From the NCBI GenBank assembly GCA_937924775.1, contig CALDUT010000008.1, forward strand, positions 1 through 64,000: a DNA stretch of 64,000 nt, given 5' to 3'. The DNA is from an uncultured Gemmata sp. (lineage in GTDB: Bacteria; Planctomycetota; Planctomycetia; Gemmatales; Gemmataceae). The notes below the pieces were generated by a model. That model did no database searches. It was not told where the DNA came from and was given only the letters and a program-made list of their open reading frames with translations. A program made the translations under genes and the position numbers. Positions 9,039 through 19,600 of the stretch are shown in pieces. Every line of letters starts with the position of its first letter. The first letter of the stretch is position 1.

Positions 9039-9944
9039 ATGTTACAGCGATTGATCGTGTTGGTCGTGATGTTCGCGAGCTTGATGGGCTGCGGCACCAA
9101 GAAGCCGAATGCCCCACCTGGCAGCGACGACAATCCCAACAGCAGCGACCCGGCAGTGGCCTATACCATCCAATTGCGCAACCCACACGAAGGCGACAAA
9201 ACCGCTGTCCAGATCGTTGAAACCAGAACTCTCGGGCTGGAAGGCCCCAACGGCCCCACTCAGTCGATGCGCCAGGAAAAACGTTACGAGTATACGCAAC
9301 ACATCCTGAGTATGCCCGGGGACGCCAAGAAACCCACCAAGCTCACGCGCACCTACACCGTTGCTCAACGCACGGATCCAAGCACTAACCAACTGAAAAC
9401 GCTGTCGTTTGAACGGAAAACCGTCACCATCGAAAAGAAAGGCGAACAGTACATCTTCACCGTCGATGGCCAACCCATTAGCAGCCCCGATAAAATCGAC
9501 CTCGAATTCGAATTCCGTGACCGCGACCAATCCGACATCGACGACATCATCCCCAAAACGACGGTCCGAATCGGAGAAACGTGGGCTGTCGATCCGGCGG
9601 TGGGGCAGAAAATCTTTGGCCCCATCGCTCCTGGCATCGACAAAACCAGTAGCCAGTTCGACTGCAAACTGATACGGGTTTACACCAAAGACGGCAGACA
9701 ATACGGTGTAATGTCTTTCGATATTGATTTTGGCTTAGAGATGAAAGCCCTCTCGCCCCAAAAAGCCGGTGGCAGCGGATCTATGAAGGTGAACGCCACC
9801 ATGGATGTGGTGATCGACGGTTCATCGTCCGAAGGTACGAAGAAAGCAACGATCCAAGGCCATGTGAATACCAGCGAGCGGGGAACTCCGGTGAAATTGA
9901 TCATCCACGGGACCACGGAAAAAACGGTCCGCAATCTCCCGTGA
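9039..9944 (+). CDS. Putative lipoprotein, first member of a three-copy exported family
   Basis: A 301-residue protein with a lipoprotein signal (LIVLVVMFASLMGC, Cys at residue 18). A Pro/Asn/Ser linker leads into a mostly beta-strand domain. Landmarks are SFERKTVTIEKKGEQYIFTV, an acidic DQSDIDDIIPK, VRIGETWAV at the centre, and a C-terminal strand pair ending in a TVRNLP-type tail. The same landmarks recur in the genes at 10009 and 54304, so these form one family. AAGGAG upstream supports the ATG at 9039. The protein is probably anchored in a membrane facing the periplasm. Function unknown; no catalytic motif was seen. Confidence 0.8.
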   Translation: MLQRLIVLVVMFASLMGCGTKKPNAPPGSDDNPNSSDPAVAYTIQLRNPHEGDKTAVQIVETRTLGLEGPNGPTQSMRQEKRYEYTQHILSMPGDAKKPTKLTRTYTVAQRTDPSTNQLKTLSFERKTVTIEKKGEQYIFTVDGQPISSPDKIDLEFEFRDRDQSDIDDIIPKTTVRIGETWAVDPAVGQKIFGPIAPGIDKTSSQFDCKLIRVYTKDGRQYGVMSFDIDFGLEMKALSPQKAGGSGSMKVNATMDVVIDGSSSEGTKKATIQGHVNTSERGTPVKLIIHGTTEKTVRNLP

Positions 9945-9954
9945 TGCCGCTGAT

Positions 9955-9981
9955 CCCCGCCGAAGTTTGCGTTCGGCGGGG
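9955..9981 (+). terminator. Perfect 10-bp hairpin between two paralogous genes
   Basis: ccccgccgaa at 9955-9964 pairs fully with ttcggcgggg at 9972-9981 around a 7-nt loop, 11 nt after the stop codon at 9944 and 28 nt before the next start at 10009. There is no T-run. It may attenuate transcription or protect the upstream message. Confidence 0.55.
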
Positions 9982-10008
9982 TGGTGATTGTCCCCCAGGA
10001 GTTTGCTT

Positions 10009-10902
10009 ATGGAACGTCTGTTTGGCAGCGTTTTGGCTCTGACGATTCTCGCTGCTCAGCTCGGAGCGGCCGATGACGAGGCCGTGGCCCTGCAACGCTA
10101 CCAGTACCGCGTCGGCGACCGTGTCCGCGTGATGGATGAAGAACGTAGTCTATTGCGCTTCGTCGTGGTTCAAAACAACCAACGCGAAGAAAAGCAGGAG
10201 ACACGCGAGAAAATTGTAATCTTTGTCAGCGAAACCCTCGCTGTCCAAAAGGGAGAACGCCGCCCTCGCAAAATCCAACGCGTCTACGAGCGGGCTGAGG
10301 AAACCAAAAACGGTACTACTGAGAAGCTCCCCCTGCACGGCCAAACCGTTGTTATCGAAAAAAAGAACGACCGTTACGTGTTCACCACTGGCAACGGCCA
10401 AGCCCTCGATGGCCCCGCCCACGACGAACTCGATAAAGAATTCAATCGCAAAAAGGAGGACGACGAACTCGACAACTTCATCCCACCCCGGCCTCTCAAA
10501 CCGGGCGAAACATGGATGATGGATGCCCAGAAACTGGTTCAATCGTTCTCCCGCGCCTCGCGGGAGTTCATCATGGATGCCAAAACCGCCAAGGGCGAAG
10601 GGAAGTTCGTGGAATCGTACACCTTTGGCGGTTACAAATACGGCATCTACGATATGTTGATTCAGTTTCCTCTCAAACAACTCGCAGGTCCCAACCCGAT
10701 GGATCTGAAATCCGGTAGCAAGATGGAGATGCGGATTCTGGCCGACGGCAACGTCGATGGCCGCGAACCCAACGGGATTCTCACCCTGCGAGTCACGCTT
10801 CGGGCATTCTTCGATGGTCCCCAAGGGGCCTCTGCCAGCATCAAGGCCGATGGCGTGATGCTGCAGTCCATGGCACGGCTACCCGCTCGCAAACGTGATT
10901 GA
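10009..10902 (+). CDS. Exported protein, second member of the three-copy family
   Basis: A 297-residue protein with a cleavable signal peptide (RLFGSVLALTILAAQLGAAD) and no lipobox Cys, so it is probably soluble in the periplasm. It repeats the landmarks of the upstream gene: LHGQTVVIEKKNDRYVFTT, an acidic DDELDNFIPPRPLKPGETWM, a YKYGIYDMLIQFPL strand, and a charged C-terminus. AGGAG 8 nt upstream fixes the start at 10009. It follows its paralogue after 64 nt, implying tandem duplication. Lys/Glu content is high in residues 60-140. Function unknown. Confidence 0.8.
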   Translation: MERLFGSVLALTILAAQLGAADDEAVALQRYQYRVGDRVRVMDEERSLLRFVVVQNNQREEKQETREKIVIFVSETLAVQKGERRPRKIQRVYERAEETKNGTTEKLPLHGQTVVIEKKNDRYVFTTGNGQALDGPAHDELDKEFNRKKEDDELDNFIPPRPLKPGETWMMDAQKLVQSFSRASREFIMDAKTAKGEGKFVESYTFGGYKYGIYDMLIQFPLKQLAGPNPMDLKSGSKMEMRILADGNVDGREPNGILTLRVTLRAFFDGPQGASASIKADGVMLQSMARLPARKRD

Positions 10903-10993
10903 GAGTGAACCCAGCGGCTCGTCGCAAACCGGACCGTGAGCCAACCCCACAAAAAGCTCCTCCCCACCTGAGCCTACGCCCGGGGGCAACGCA

Positions 10994-12055
10994 TCACCCA
11001 CCGCGGAGGACAAACACCACCGACACCGCATTGAACAAGCTGTGCACCAATACCGGGACGAAGATGCCGTTGGTACGCACCGCCAGCCAGCCCAGACCCA
11101 ACCCGAGGACAAAAAGCGGAATCGGGTTCGGCCAGACACTGGAATGCACCACCGCGAAGAACGCCGCGGTGGCGTACACGGCCCGCGCCCGCCGTGCTCC
11201 CACCGTCTGATAACGCCATACCACGGTTAACCCCACCGCCAAAAGCAGGGCAAAAATGACTGGCCCCAGCCGCTGCTGACCGAACATCGACGCGAACACC
11301 ACCGCCGCCACCATCACAAACCATGGGCGCGCTGCGGTCAGGGGCGAAACACCGGCACCGGGAATTTTGGTGCGCCCCACGCACCATGCCAGCAAAATTC
11401 CCCGGAAAAGCAATTCCTCCCGCAACGGGGCCCCAACACACGCTTCGAACGCAAACAGCGCTTGGTCCAGCCGGGGTTGGCTGCCGAAATAGGTTAGAAT
11501 GTGCTGTTCCGGGGGCATTCCTAAAGCCGTGAAGATCGCGTTGACGATCGCGTTGAAGATCAGCACCGCCGGTGCCAGAACAAACCACGCCACCACCGCC
11601 AGCCACACTTTCCCCGCCCAGCTGCCCTGGCCCGCCAAGGCCGGTTTCCACTTCGGGTACAAAAGGATCCGCACCAGCCATAAGATCAGAAACGCCGTCG
11701 GGAGCGTGAGCGTATTGGCCCAGAGCATCCGGATGGTATTGGCTAGCTCGAACTGCACCGGGTCCAGGTCGGGATGGTCGTTCGTGGGCCATTCCGCTTC
11801 AATCGCCACCCGCGGCTGCCATCCCGCCCGCTCCAACAAGCCACTGAAGAGTGCCGGGAGGATCACCGCCACCAGCAAAAACGCCAGAATCACTTCTACC
11901 CCGCCCCACGGCACCCGCCACGGCTTCCACCGGGGCCAGAGCGTTTCCCCACGCGGGCGCACAATCCGTGCCACGACCCCCAGAAAAAGCGCCGCGGCTG
12001 CAACCCACAGCCCCGCGGTCGCCATTCGTTGCGCTTCGTCCCAAAATTCCTGCAC
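10994..12055 (-). CDS. CPBP-family intramembrane metalloprotease
   Basis: A 353-residue protein with about eight hydrophobic segments. The CPBP (CAAX protease / bacteriocin-processing) signature is complete: a Glu-Glu pair with Arg in LREELLFRGILLAW, a His in FFAVVHSSVWPN, and the final LVHSLFNAVSVVF with His and Asn. These residues form the membrane-embedded metal site. Bacterial members cleave membrane or prenylated proteins or give bacteriocin immunity; the substrate cannot be guessed here. It is divergent from trpC and converges on the exported protein ending at 10902. Confidence 0.88.
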   Translation of the reverse strand: MQEFWDEAQRMATAGLWVAAAALFLGVVARIVRPRGETLWPRWKPWRVPWGGVEVILAFLLVAVILPALFSGLLERAGWQPRVAIEAEWPTNDHPDLDPVQFELANTIRMLWANTLTLPTAFLILWLVRILLYPKWKPALAGQGSWAGKVWLAVVAWFVLAPAVLIFNAIVNAIFTALGMPPEQHILTYFGSQPRLDQALFAFEACVGAPLREELLFRGILLAWCVGRTKIPGAGVSPLTAARPWFVMVAAVVFASMFGQQRLGPVIFALLLAVGLTVVWRYQTVGARRARAVYATAAFFAVVHSSVWPNPIPLFVLGLGLGWLAVRTNGIFVPVLVHSLFNAVSVVFVLRGG

Positions 12056-12166
12056 GATCGACCTTTCGTGGAAATCGATAATGCCAACCAGCCACTGCCG
12101 TGGTCCGGCAAGCCGGCTGGATATTTCTATCTATAACTTCACAAGACGCCCTGCACACAAACCGCT

Positions 12167-12970
12167 ATGCCGACGATCCTCGACCGCATCCTCGAAACCA
12201 AACGTCGCGAAATCGCGATCGCGAAAGCCGCTGTGTCGGAAGCCGAACTCGAACGCCGTATCGCGGCTTTGCCCCCGGTACGTGATTTCGCGACGGCGCT
12301 GCACCACAGCGGCCGGATCGCGATTATCGCCGAGGTGAAGAAAGCCTCGCCATCGGCCGGGGTGATTCGCCCGGATTTCGACCCGGTGGCGATTGCTCGC
12401 ATTTATGCTGCGCACGGGGCCGCGGCCATCAGCGTTCTCACCGATCGCGAATACTTTCAGGGCCACTTGGATTATCTCACCGCCATCAAAAACGCGGTTT
12501 CGCTCCCGGTTTTGCGGAAAGATTTCATCATCGATCCCTATCAGTTGCTCGAAGCCCGTGCCGCCGGGGCCGATGCCGCTCTCCTCATCGCCGAGTGCCT
12601 CCCCGGCGAGCGGCTGGCGACCCTGCAGCAACACGCGGTTGCCCTCGGCCTGCAGACGCTTGTCGAACTGCACGACGCGGAACAACTCCCCCGTGTTCTC
12701 GGTTGCGGAGCCACCATCATCGGCATCAATAACCGCGATTTGCGAACTTTCGTCACACGGCTCGACCATACACGGGAATTGTTGCCGCATATTCCCACAG
12801 ATCGCCTCGTGGTCAGTGAAAGCGGCATCCGCACACACGCCGATCTGGTCGCCCTCCAGGCCGCTGGGGTACAGGCGGTTCTGGTCGGCGAATCGCTGAT
12901 GCGAGCCGCCGACATTGGCGCAGCGCTCGATTCACTCCGCGGCGGGCCGCTTCCCCGGCTCCCCGCCTGA
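12167..12970 (+). CDS. trpC: Indole-3-glycerol phosphate synthase
   Basis: A 267-residue TIM barrel, normal length for the monofunctional enzyme. It closes the ring of carboxyphenylamino-deoxyribulose phosphate in tryptophan synthesis. Catalytic signatures are visible: AEVKKASPSAGVI (Lys), PVLRKDFIIDPYQLLEARAAG (Lys), the IAECLPGERL Glu, INNRDLRTF, and VSESGIRTHADL with VLVGESLMRA forming the phosphate site. No other trp gene lies nearby, so tryptophan genes are scattered, as often in planctomycetes. Its last 39 nt overlap the 3' end of the opposing glycosyltransferase gene. No strong ribosome binding site is seen. Confidence 0.97.
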   Translation: MPTILDRILETKRREIAIAKAAVSEAELERRIAALPPVRDFATALHHSGRIAIIAEVKKASPSAGVIRPDFDPVAIARIYAAHGAAAISVLTDREYFQGHLDYLTAIKNAVSLPVLRKDFIIDPYQLLEARAAGADAALLIAECLPGERLATLQQHAVALGLQTLVELHDAEQLPRVLGCGATIIGINNRDLRTFVTRLDHTRELLPHIPTDRLVVSESGIRTHADLVALQAAGVQAVLVGESLMRAADIGAALDSLRGGPLPRLPA

Positions 12971-14719
12971 TCGATCCTTCCGCAACAATTGCCCGCCGCA
13001 CCAGACCCACAATGCCAGCAAAATGAAGGTATCGAGCGGATAGCGAAGCCCGGTATCGGCCTGGAGTTGCAGAACGCTTCCGTTGGTGGCGAAGCGGCGG
13101 ACACCGAGCGTGGCTTCCAGTTCCAAGCCCGCCAGCATGTTCTCGACGACAAACAGTGCCGCGATTAGCGTCAACGGAAAGGAATTGACATACCCCCACA
13201 TCCGAGCCGCTAGTGGTGGCGGGGGAGGCCAGCCCCCCGCTGGTGGTGGCAAGGGCGGCCACATGGCGGCCGGCTCCCGCCCGTGGAGGACAAAGCACTT
13301 CGTTCGCCCAAAGGGACGTGGGTCCGCCAATAAAACAGCCAAGGCCACTGCCGAGAGTAAAACGTCGTAATACATGAAGTGAAAGCACGTCAAATAAGCC
13401 CCCAGAAAAAGAAAACCGGCACTGAGTCCCGTGGGCTGCTTCCGGTCGCCACGCCAAAGGTACAAACACACCGTAGTGCCGAAGACGATCCCCCACACCG
13501 CCCACGCGATGCGGCTGACCGTGGCCGAACCCCGTTCGTGTTGCGGTTGGCTGAAGTCGAGGAGCAGACGCCGGGGAATGCCTTGCAAATCGCGGCTGAG
13601 GTCGATCCAGTTCGCGTTCACTTGGTAGAGCGCAGAGGCCTCCTGTCCAATTTTTAGCCAGTGGAACCAACTGTCCAGACCGACCAGCGGCAGCGTGGCC
13701 AGCCCCAAGGCGGCCCCGGTGGCGACCATCGCCCCGACAAAACGCCATCGACGCATCAAGAGGGGGACCATAATGAACGCGGCCGCCCACACCGGCTTGA
13801 AAGCCAAAAAGCCCCACACAATGCCGCCGGCGACGTTGTAGCCGCGGCTGGCCAACGCCCACCCGCCCACGAGAAGAGCCAGGGTGATCGTCGGATTTTG
13901 CCCCAAATCCAGCCCGGCCCGCATCCCGGGATAGAAGAACAACGCCAGCGTCGCTACCGACCACCGGATGCGGCCCTGCGTCAGCGATTGGATGCCCATG
14001 CCAGCCAGCGGTACCAGCAGCGCCGCGACGACTTGAAAGAGGTGATACGCCCGCCGCGGGCTTTCGATCATTCCCAAGGGGGCATAGAAGAGCGCATGCA
14101 CGGGGGGATAGAGCGGTCCACCGATGGCCGGTGCGTTGACCGCGGCGATCACCTCCGGGGTGAGCGCGGCGTGCGCCGCCGCCTCCCAAACGATCGCGCC
14201 CAGCGGCGGCCCTAAGGGCGATTGTGCCAACGGCAGGACCACCGCCCCGCCCACCCTCCGCCATTCCGGTGGATCGCAACCCATGAACCAACTCATCAGG
14301 TTCTCAGCATCGTGGCGAGAGGATTCCTCCCTGCTGAGGGTCGCTGTGCGCTGTAGCGGCGATTCGTCGGTCACCGGATATGCTTGGCGAACGATGGTCC
14401 ACTGCCGCTGCCGGTGATACAGTTCCCGGCCATGTCCAGTGGCGAGCATGCGGCCCATGACCCACTGCCCGCCGAAGTCGATTTGGGCATGGCCAGAGTT
14501 GCCGTCGGCCCGTCTCTGCTGGGGTGGAAGATGCGGGGGATCATCGAAGCTTTGCCATGCGCGGATGGTCATCGCGAGGCCCACGATGACGACCACAACC
14601 CCCAGGAGACCCTCCTGCACGCACGGCTGCCCGAGCCAGACCCAATAGCGGGGCGGAATGACGAACTCGGACGGGGGTAACGGAGACGGCACGGGGGGGG
14701 CAGTCACGCAGCAGGCCAC
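12932..14719 (-). CDS. GT87-type (DUF2029) polyprenyl-phosphate-dependent membrane glycosyltransferase
   Basis: A 595-residue integral membrane protein with about ten hydrophobic helices (for example [16 protein letters not shown] near residue 38 and repeated helices from residue 200 on). The pattern of a conserved acidic first periplasmic loop, a [17 protein letters not shown] segment and an [19 protein letters not shown] segment fits GT-C enzymes of the DUF2029/GT87 family, which transfer mannose or arabinose from lipid-linked donors at the cell surface. The ATG at 14719 lies inside the 3' end of dapF (16-nt overlap), so the two are translationally coupled. A Pro/Gly-rich loop ([17 protein letters not shown]) near the C-terminus is unusual. 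Substrate unknown. Confidence 0.78.
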   Translation of the reverse strand: MACCVTAPPVPSPLPPSEFVIPPRYWVWLGQPCVQEGLLGVVVVIVGLAMTIRAWQSFDDPPHLPPQQRRADGNSGHAQIDFGGQWVMGRMLATGHGRELYHRQRQWTIVRQAYPVTDESPLQRTATLSREESSRHDAENLMSWFMGCDPPEWRRVGGAVVLPLAQSPLGPPLGAIVWEAAAHAALTPEVIAAVNAPAIGGPLYPPVHALFYAPLGMIESPRRAYHLFQVVAALLVPLAGMGIQSLTQGRIRWSVATLALFFYPGMRAGLDLGQNPTITLALLVGGWALASRGYNVAGGIVWGFLAFKPVWAAAFIMVPLLMRRWRFVGAMVATGAALGLATLPLVGLDSWFHWLKIGQEASALYQVNANWIDLSRDLQGIPRRLLLDFSQPQHERGSATVSRIAWAVWGIVFGTTVCLYLWRGDRKQPTGLSAGFLFLGAYLTCFHFMYYDVLLSAVALAVLLADPRPFGRTKCFVLHGREPAAMWPPLPPPAGGWPPPPPLAARMWGYVNSFPLTLIAALFVVENMLAGLELEATLGVRRFATNGSVLQLQADTGLRYPLDTFILLALWVWCGGQLLRKDRSGGEPGKRPAAE

Positions 14720-15558
14720 TCACCGGTGAAAACTTCGACAGCCGGACCGGTTTTGTACACGCAGTTATCCGCATCCGACCATTCCAATTCGAGATCGCCA
14801 CCGGGCAGATGAGCGAGGATCTTCCGCGCGGTGCGTCCGGTCAACACCCCGGCGACACAGACCGCGCAGGCCCCGGTGCCGCACGCCAGCGTCAGGCCGC
14901 TGCCGCGTTCCCAGGTGCGGATGGTCACTTCGGTGGGCGTGTGGACCTTCACAAAGTGGGCGTTGACCCGGCGTGGAAAGGCCTCGTGATGCTCGATTTT
15001 GGGCCCGAATTCGGCGACCCTATCGCGCGTGTGTAGATCGAAGAACTCGTCGTCCACATACATCACCGCATGCGGGTTGCCCATCGATACGCAAGTGACG
15101 GCAAATTCCCGCCCCCCAGCGACGAGCGGGGCGTTGCAGGGCGGGTTTCCCGCAAGCGTGGTGGGAATCTGCGCAGCTTCGAGGATTGGTTCACCCATAT
15201 TGACACGCACGCGCGCCACCTGGCCTTCTTGCACTTCCAAATCGAGCGTCAGCACGCCGCGACCGGTTTCGATCGTCAGACGCGGTTTGGTGGCAATCCC
15301 GTGATCGTGAACGAACTTGGCGACACAGCGGATGCCATTGCCGCACATTTCCGATTCGGAACCATCGGCGTTGAACATCCGCATCCGAGCATCGGCTCGC
15401 TCACTGGGGCAAATGAGAATCAGACCATCGGAGCCAACCCCGAAGTGCCGGTCGCTGATGCGGCGGGCTAGCACAGCGGGGTCCGCCGGCGGCCGCTGCC
15501 GGATACAATCGACATACACATAGTCGTTACCTAGACCGTGCATTTTGGTGAATTGCAT
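14704..15558 (-). CDS. dapF: Diaminopimelate epimerase
   Basis: A 284-residue enzyme that converts LL- to meso-diaminopimelate for lysine and peptidoglycan. The two catalytic cysteines are present in [18 protein letters not shown] and [14 protein letters not shown]. The N-terminus [18 protein letters not shown] matches the family and fixes the start at 15558; the frame is open 118 codons further upstream but that extension is not coding-like. DapF supports a meso-DAP peptidoglycan precursor in this organism. It is followed by, and overlaps by 16 nt, the GT87-type gene. Confidence 0.97.
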   Translation of the reverse strand: MQFTKMHGLGNDYVYVDCIRQRPPADPAVLARRISDRHFGVGSDGLILICPSERADARMRMFNADGSESEMCGNGIRCVAKFVHDHGIATKPRLTIETGRGVLTLDLEVQEGQVARVRVNMGEPILEAAQIPTTLAGNPPCNAPLVAGGREFAVTCVSMGNPHAVMYVDDEFFDLHTRDRVAEFGPKIEHHEAFPRRVNAHFVKVHTPTEVTIRTWERGSGLTLACGTGACAVCVAGVLTGRTARKILAHLPGGDLELEWSDADNCVYKTGPAVEVFTGEWPAA

Positions 15559-15744
15559 CGCCACGTCCTCAGCGCCAGGTTGAAGTGATTCTAAACGCGT
15601 CTTGCTGCCCCGAACAGTGGCCATTGCCCCGCCGGCGACGACCCTTCCTGGCTCTGACTCCGCGGACCTTATTGGCGATTTGTTGTATGTCTTCTTAGGG
15701 TCCGGCTTGTATCCCTTTGCCCCCTTTACCCATGAGGAGAACGT

Positions 15745-16533
15745 ATGCGTCGGATTCTCGTTGGAGCCGTTCTGACGGCCACCGTAGCAGCCGCCAGCGT
15801 GACCGGGTCTGTGACCGGGCAAGACACCCCAGCGGCTCTGGTCTACGAAATGCGTGTCTACTACGCCGCCCCGGGGAAGTTGGAGTCGCTCCATGCCCGC
15901 TTTCGCGATCACACCATCAAGCTATTCGAAAAACACGGGCTGACCAATATTGGTTATTTTGTCCCGGTGGGGGAGAATCCCGAGAACAAATTGGTGTACT
16001 TCATCGCGGCCCCCAGCAAAGAAGCCCGCGATCAGTCGTTCAAAAACTTTATTGAGGATCCGGCGTGGAAAAAAGTGGTGGCCGAAAGTGAAAAGGATGG
16101 CAAGTTGGTCAGCAAGATCGAATCGCGGTTCCTCACCCCCACCGACTACTCCCCGCCGTTGAAAATCGAAAAAAGTCTTCAGGATCGCGTCTTTGAACTG
16201 CGAACCTACACCGCCACACCGGGGAACCTCGGTCACCTCAACAACCGTTTCAAGAATCACACGCTGAAACTCTTCGAAAAGCACGGGATGACCAACATCA
16301 TCTATTGGAACGTGCTGAAAGGGCAAAAAGACGACGATCGCATGCTCATTTATCTGTTGGCTCACAAAAGCCCGGAAGCAGCGGCGCAATCGTTCGCGGC
16401 CTTCCGTCAAGACCCCGATTGGCTCGCAGCCCGCAAGGCCAGCGAGGAGAAGGCGGGGGGCAGCCTGACTGAACCGAAAGGCGGAGTCGTTTCGGAATTT
16501 CTGAAACCGACTGATTATTCGCCATTGAAGTAG
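15745..16533 (+). CDS. Exported NIPSNAP-family protein with two domains
   Basis: A 262-residue protein with a signal peptide ([20 protein letters not shown]). Two NIPSNAP domains follow in tandem: [20 protein letters not shown] to about residue 125, and [20 protein letters not shown] to the end. Each contains the paired [10 protein letters not shown] / [10 protein letters not shown] motif, showing an internal duplication. These are ferredoxin-like alpha/beta barrels; bacterial members are common in planctomycetes but have no settled function. GAGGAG 5 nt before ATG gives a strong ribosome binding site. It is divergent from dapF. Confidence 0.9.
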   Translation: MRRILVGAVLTATVAAASVTGSVTGQDTPAALVYEMRVYYAAPGKLESLHARFRDHTIKLFEKHGLTNIGYFVPVGENPENKLVYFIAAPSKEARDQSFKNFIEDPAWKKVVAESEKDGKLVSKIESRFLTPTDYSPPLKIEKSLQDRVFELRTYTATPGNLGHLNNRFKNHTLKLFEKHGMTNIIYWNVLKGQKDDDRMLIYLLAHKSPEAAAQSFAAFRQDPDWLAARKASEEKAGGSLTEPKGGVVSEFLKPTDYSPLK

Positions 16534-16663
16534 CGATTCCGGAATGTGAATTCCTCGCGAAAGCTGGAATTTACGCTGGGGCGCAACGGTACCGCGTTGG
16601 CGGGGCCGTGAGTGGTGGCCCCTCGCAGAGGGAACCTCGGAAAGCTGCCGGTCAAAGCCCCCG

Positions 16664-19600
16664 TCAGAGCCCCGGTAAGGGCGGCGGGCGGCTTTCGGGA
16701 GCCGGGCGAACATCGGCTCGCCAGCGCTTCACCGCGCCATCGCGGCTAACGGTGGTGAGCATCGTGTTATTGGCGTTGAAGGCGAGATCGAGAAGACGAT
16801 CGGCATGCCCGGTCAGCGTCAGCCGTTCTTGCCGCGAAACCGGGTCCCAGAGAATCACGGTGCGATCGTCGCTGCCCGAGGCCAGAGTGCGGCCATCCGG
16901 GCTGAAGGCGAGGCAGAAAACCGCCCCGGTATGGCCGCGGAGGTCGTGCAGGGGCGTCAGTTGGCCATGCGTTTCGACTGTCCAAAGTTTGATCACCCCG
17001 CTAGTATCTCCGGTGGCCAGTCGGGTGCCCGAACTATCGAAAGCCAGCGATTCCACATCCGGACGAAATTCGCTGCTACCCACCCAGCGATGATGGCTGT
17101 GGGGCCAGTCGGCCACGATGACGCCTTCCATCGTCACGATCTTCACGCCGCTCTCCACGGCCACGGCTATCCAATTGCGGGTGGGATGGAAGGCCAGACG
17201 GCGAGCCCCCGGGGTGGCCAGGAGTATCCGGCCTTCAGGGGGATTGTCCTGGCCATCCGCGGCATCAGCGAAGTCGCGGGTCTCGTAAAGGCGGACTCCG
17301 TCCGGATCGACCGTGGCGATCCAGCGGCCGGTGGGGTCGAACCGGACGGCCACAACGGGATGGGGCGTGGGGGTGAAGACATAACGGGGGAAGTGGCCCG
17401 GTCGCAGTGGCCGCGTCGGTGCGGGTTGCCAGCGTAACTGCGGCGCTAACCAGACGAACAAGCCGTTTTCCACCGCAACCACGAAATTCCGGCCATCGGG
17501 GGAAACCGCGGCCGCCCGGGGGAGGCCGTGGTTGGTCGGCGGCGGTTGGAAGGGAAGTTCCGTCAGCGCCAGCGGTCCGGGCGGCCCGGTCCGGGGTGGG
17601 CTGCCAGGCGGGACGAAGTCGCTGGCGTAGAGGCGGATGTGCCCCAGATCATCCGCGGCTACGAAGGTGTTGCCGAAGGCATTCATCCCCAACGCTTTGA
17701 GGCTTTGGGCGGTGGCCCGCCCCAAGGGATCGCGGGTGGTGCGGATCAGTTCCTCGGCTTCGTGCGTGCGGGCTGTCGTTTGCCAGACGATGGCCAAGCC
17801 ATCCATACCCGCGGAAACCACTGTGCGGCGATCGGGGGCAAAGGCGACGGCGTTGATCTGCTGCGCATGGCCGATGAGGTGACCCCGTTCGCGGCCATCT
17901 TCGGTATCCCACAAGCGTACGGTTTTGTCGAAGCCGGCGCTGGCCAGAACCAAGCCATCCTCGCTGAAGGCGAGAGCGTAAATCGAACGGGTATGGCCGA
18001 AGAGGCGACGTTCACGCCGGGTCGGACGGTTGAAAATGCGCACCGTCGGCGGTGTACCGTTGTTGGTCGTGGCCACCCAATCGCCATTGGGCGAAACCGC
18101 GATGGCCCGCACCGCGTCGGCATGCAGTCCGCGTTCGGGCAACGATTGTAGGTATTTCCCCCCATCGCCTGTCCAGATTTTGGCCAGTTGATCGTGTCCG
18201 CCACTGGCCAGGATTTCCCCATTGTGAGAAAAGGCCAAGCAGTAGACGCCGCCTTTGTGGGCGAAAAACCGCCGTTGTACCCACACCGGGCGAGCCTCGG
18301 GCGACTGATTGGCCTGCGTCAGCATGGCCGCGGTGGCGCCCAGCCCGCCGAAGGCCGCGATGTCGGCCGGGATGGGTCGCCAGCCGGTCAGGTTCCACCA
18401 GCGGAGCATGCCATCGTCGCTGCCGCTGACCAATTGCCGGCCATCCGGGCTGAACGCGACACAGCGTACGTCTTTGTCGAGATCCCCGTCGGTCAACGTT
18501 AAGGCGGGCGAGAGAACCAGCGGTTTCACGACCGTGGGAACTAACGGGGGAAGCCAGCTGGGCCGCCGCAGTTGCTCGAGAACCCCCAGGGGAACAACCC
18601 ACAACCGCACGGTCCCATCGGCCCCGGCGGAGGCCAACACGCTCCCCTCGGGATGGAATACGACCTGATGAACCGCCCCCTGATGGCCCGTCAGAATCAG
18701 CCAGGTTCGCCCCGTGTGCGGATCCCAGACGCGGATCGTACCGGCCTCACCGGCGGTGGCCACCAGGAACCCATGAGGAGCATAGGCCACCGTGCGCAAA
18801 GGATCGTCGGGCTGATGTTCGATGTACGAACGATCATCGCGCTGGCACAATCGCCGCAGATAGTGCCAGGTGAAGTCGCGAAGTTCCGTCGGGCAGCGGG
18901 TTTCGTCTTCGAGCAGGGCGACCGCACGCAGGGGGTCGCGCTCGCACAGGATGGCCACTTGCGACAACTGCAATGCGTAAGCGGCCCGGCGGGTGCGTTC
19001 GGCTTCTTCGGCCAATAAGCGGGCTTTTTGAACCGCTTCAATGCGGCGTTTTTCAATTTCCGCCGCCAGTTGTTCCGCTTGTTTTTGGGCCGCTTCCGCT
19101 CGGTCGCGTTCGTGTTGGGCCACGCGGGCTTCATATTCTCGATTACGCACCGCTTCGCGGACCCGTACAAACGCGACCCCCAGAACGGTGACCAAGGCCA
19201 CCGTGGCGGCGACGGTGACAAACAGCAGAGCGGCCATCGCCGGATGCCGCCGCGCCCATTTGACGCCGCGGCCCCAGGCCGATAGCGGCCGGGCTTTGAT
19301 CGGTTCACCTTTGAGAAACCGTTGCAAGTCGTCGGCCAAAGCCGCCGCGTTGGGGTAACGCTGGGTCGGCTGTTTCGATAAGCACTTCAGGCAGATGGTT
19401 TCGAGATCGCGGGGAACGAGGGGATTGAGCCGTTTGGGCGGCACCGGATCATCGTCAAGAACTTGGAGAACGGTCGAGAGCGGGGTTTCACCGCGAAACG
19501 GGGGCCGGGCTGTGAGCAGTTCGTAAAGGATCGCGCCGAGGGCGTACACATCGGTTGCAGGTCCAATCTCGCGGGATTTGCCCCCGGCCTGCTCGGGGGC

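Noticed and set aside
6760-9054. A 764-codon open frame on the + strand opposite carB
   Set aside because: It is the antisense of carB, whose two ATP-grasp halves and allosteric domain are clear. The + strand product has a composition typical of reversed GC-rich coding sequence and no motif.
12131-12838. A 235-codon minus frame opposite trpC
   Set aside because: Antisense of a certain trpC; long open frames opposite genes are common at this GC content.
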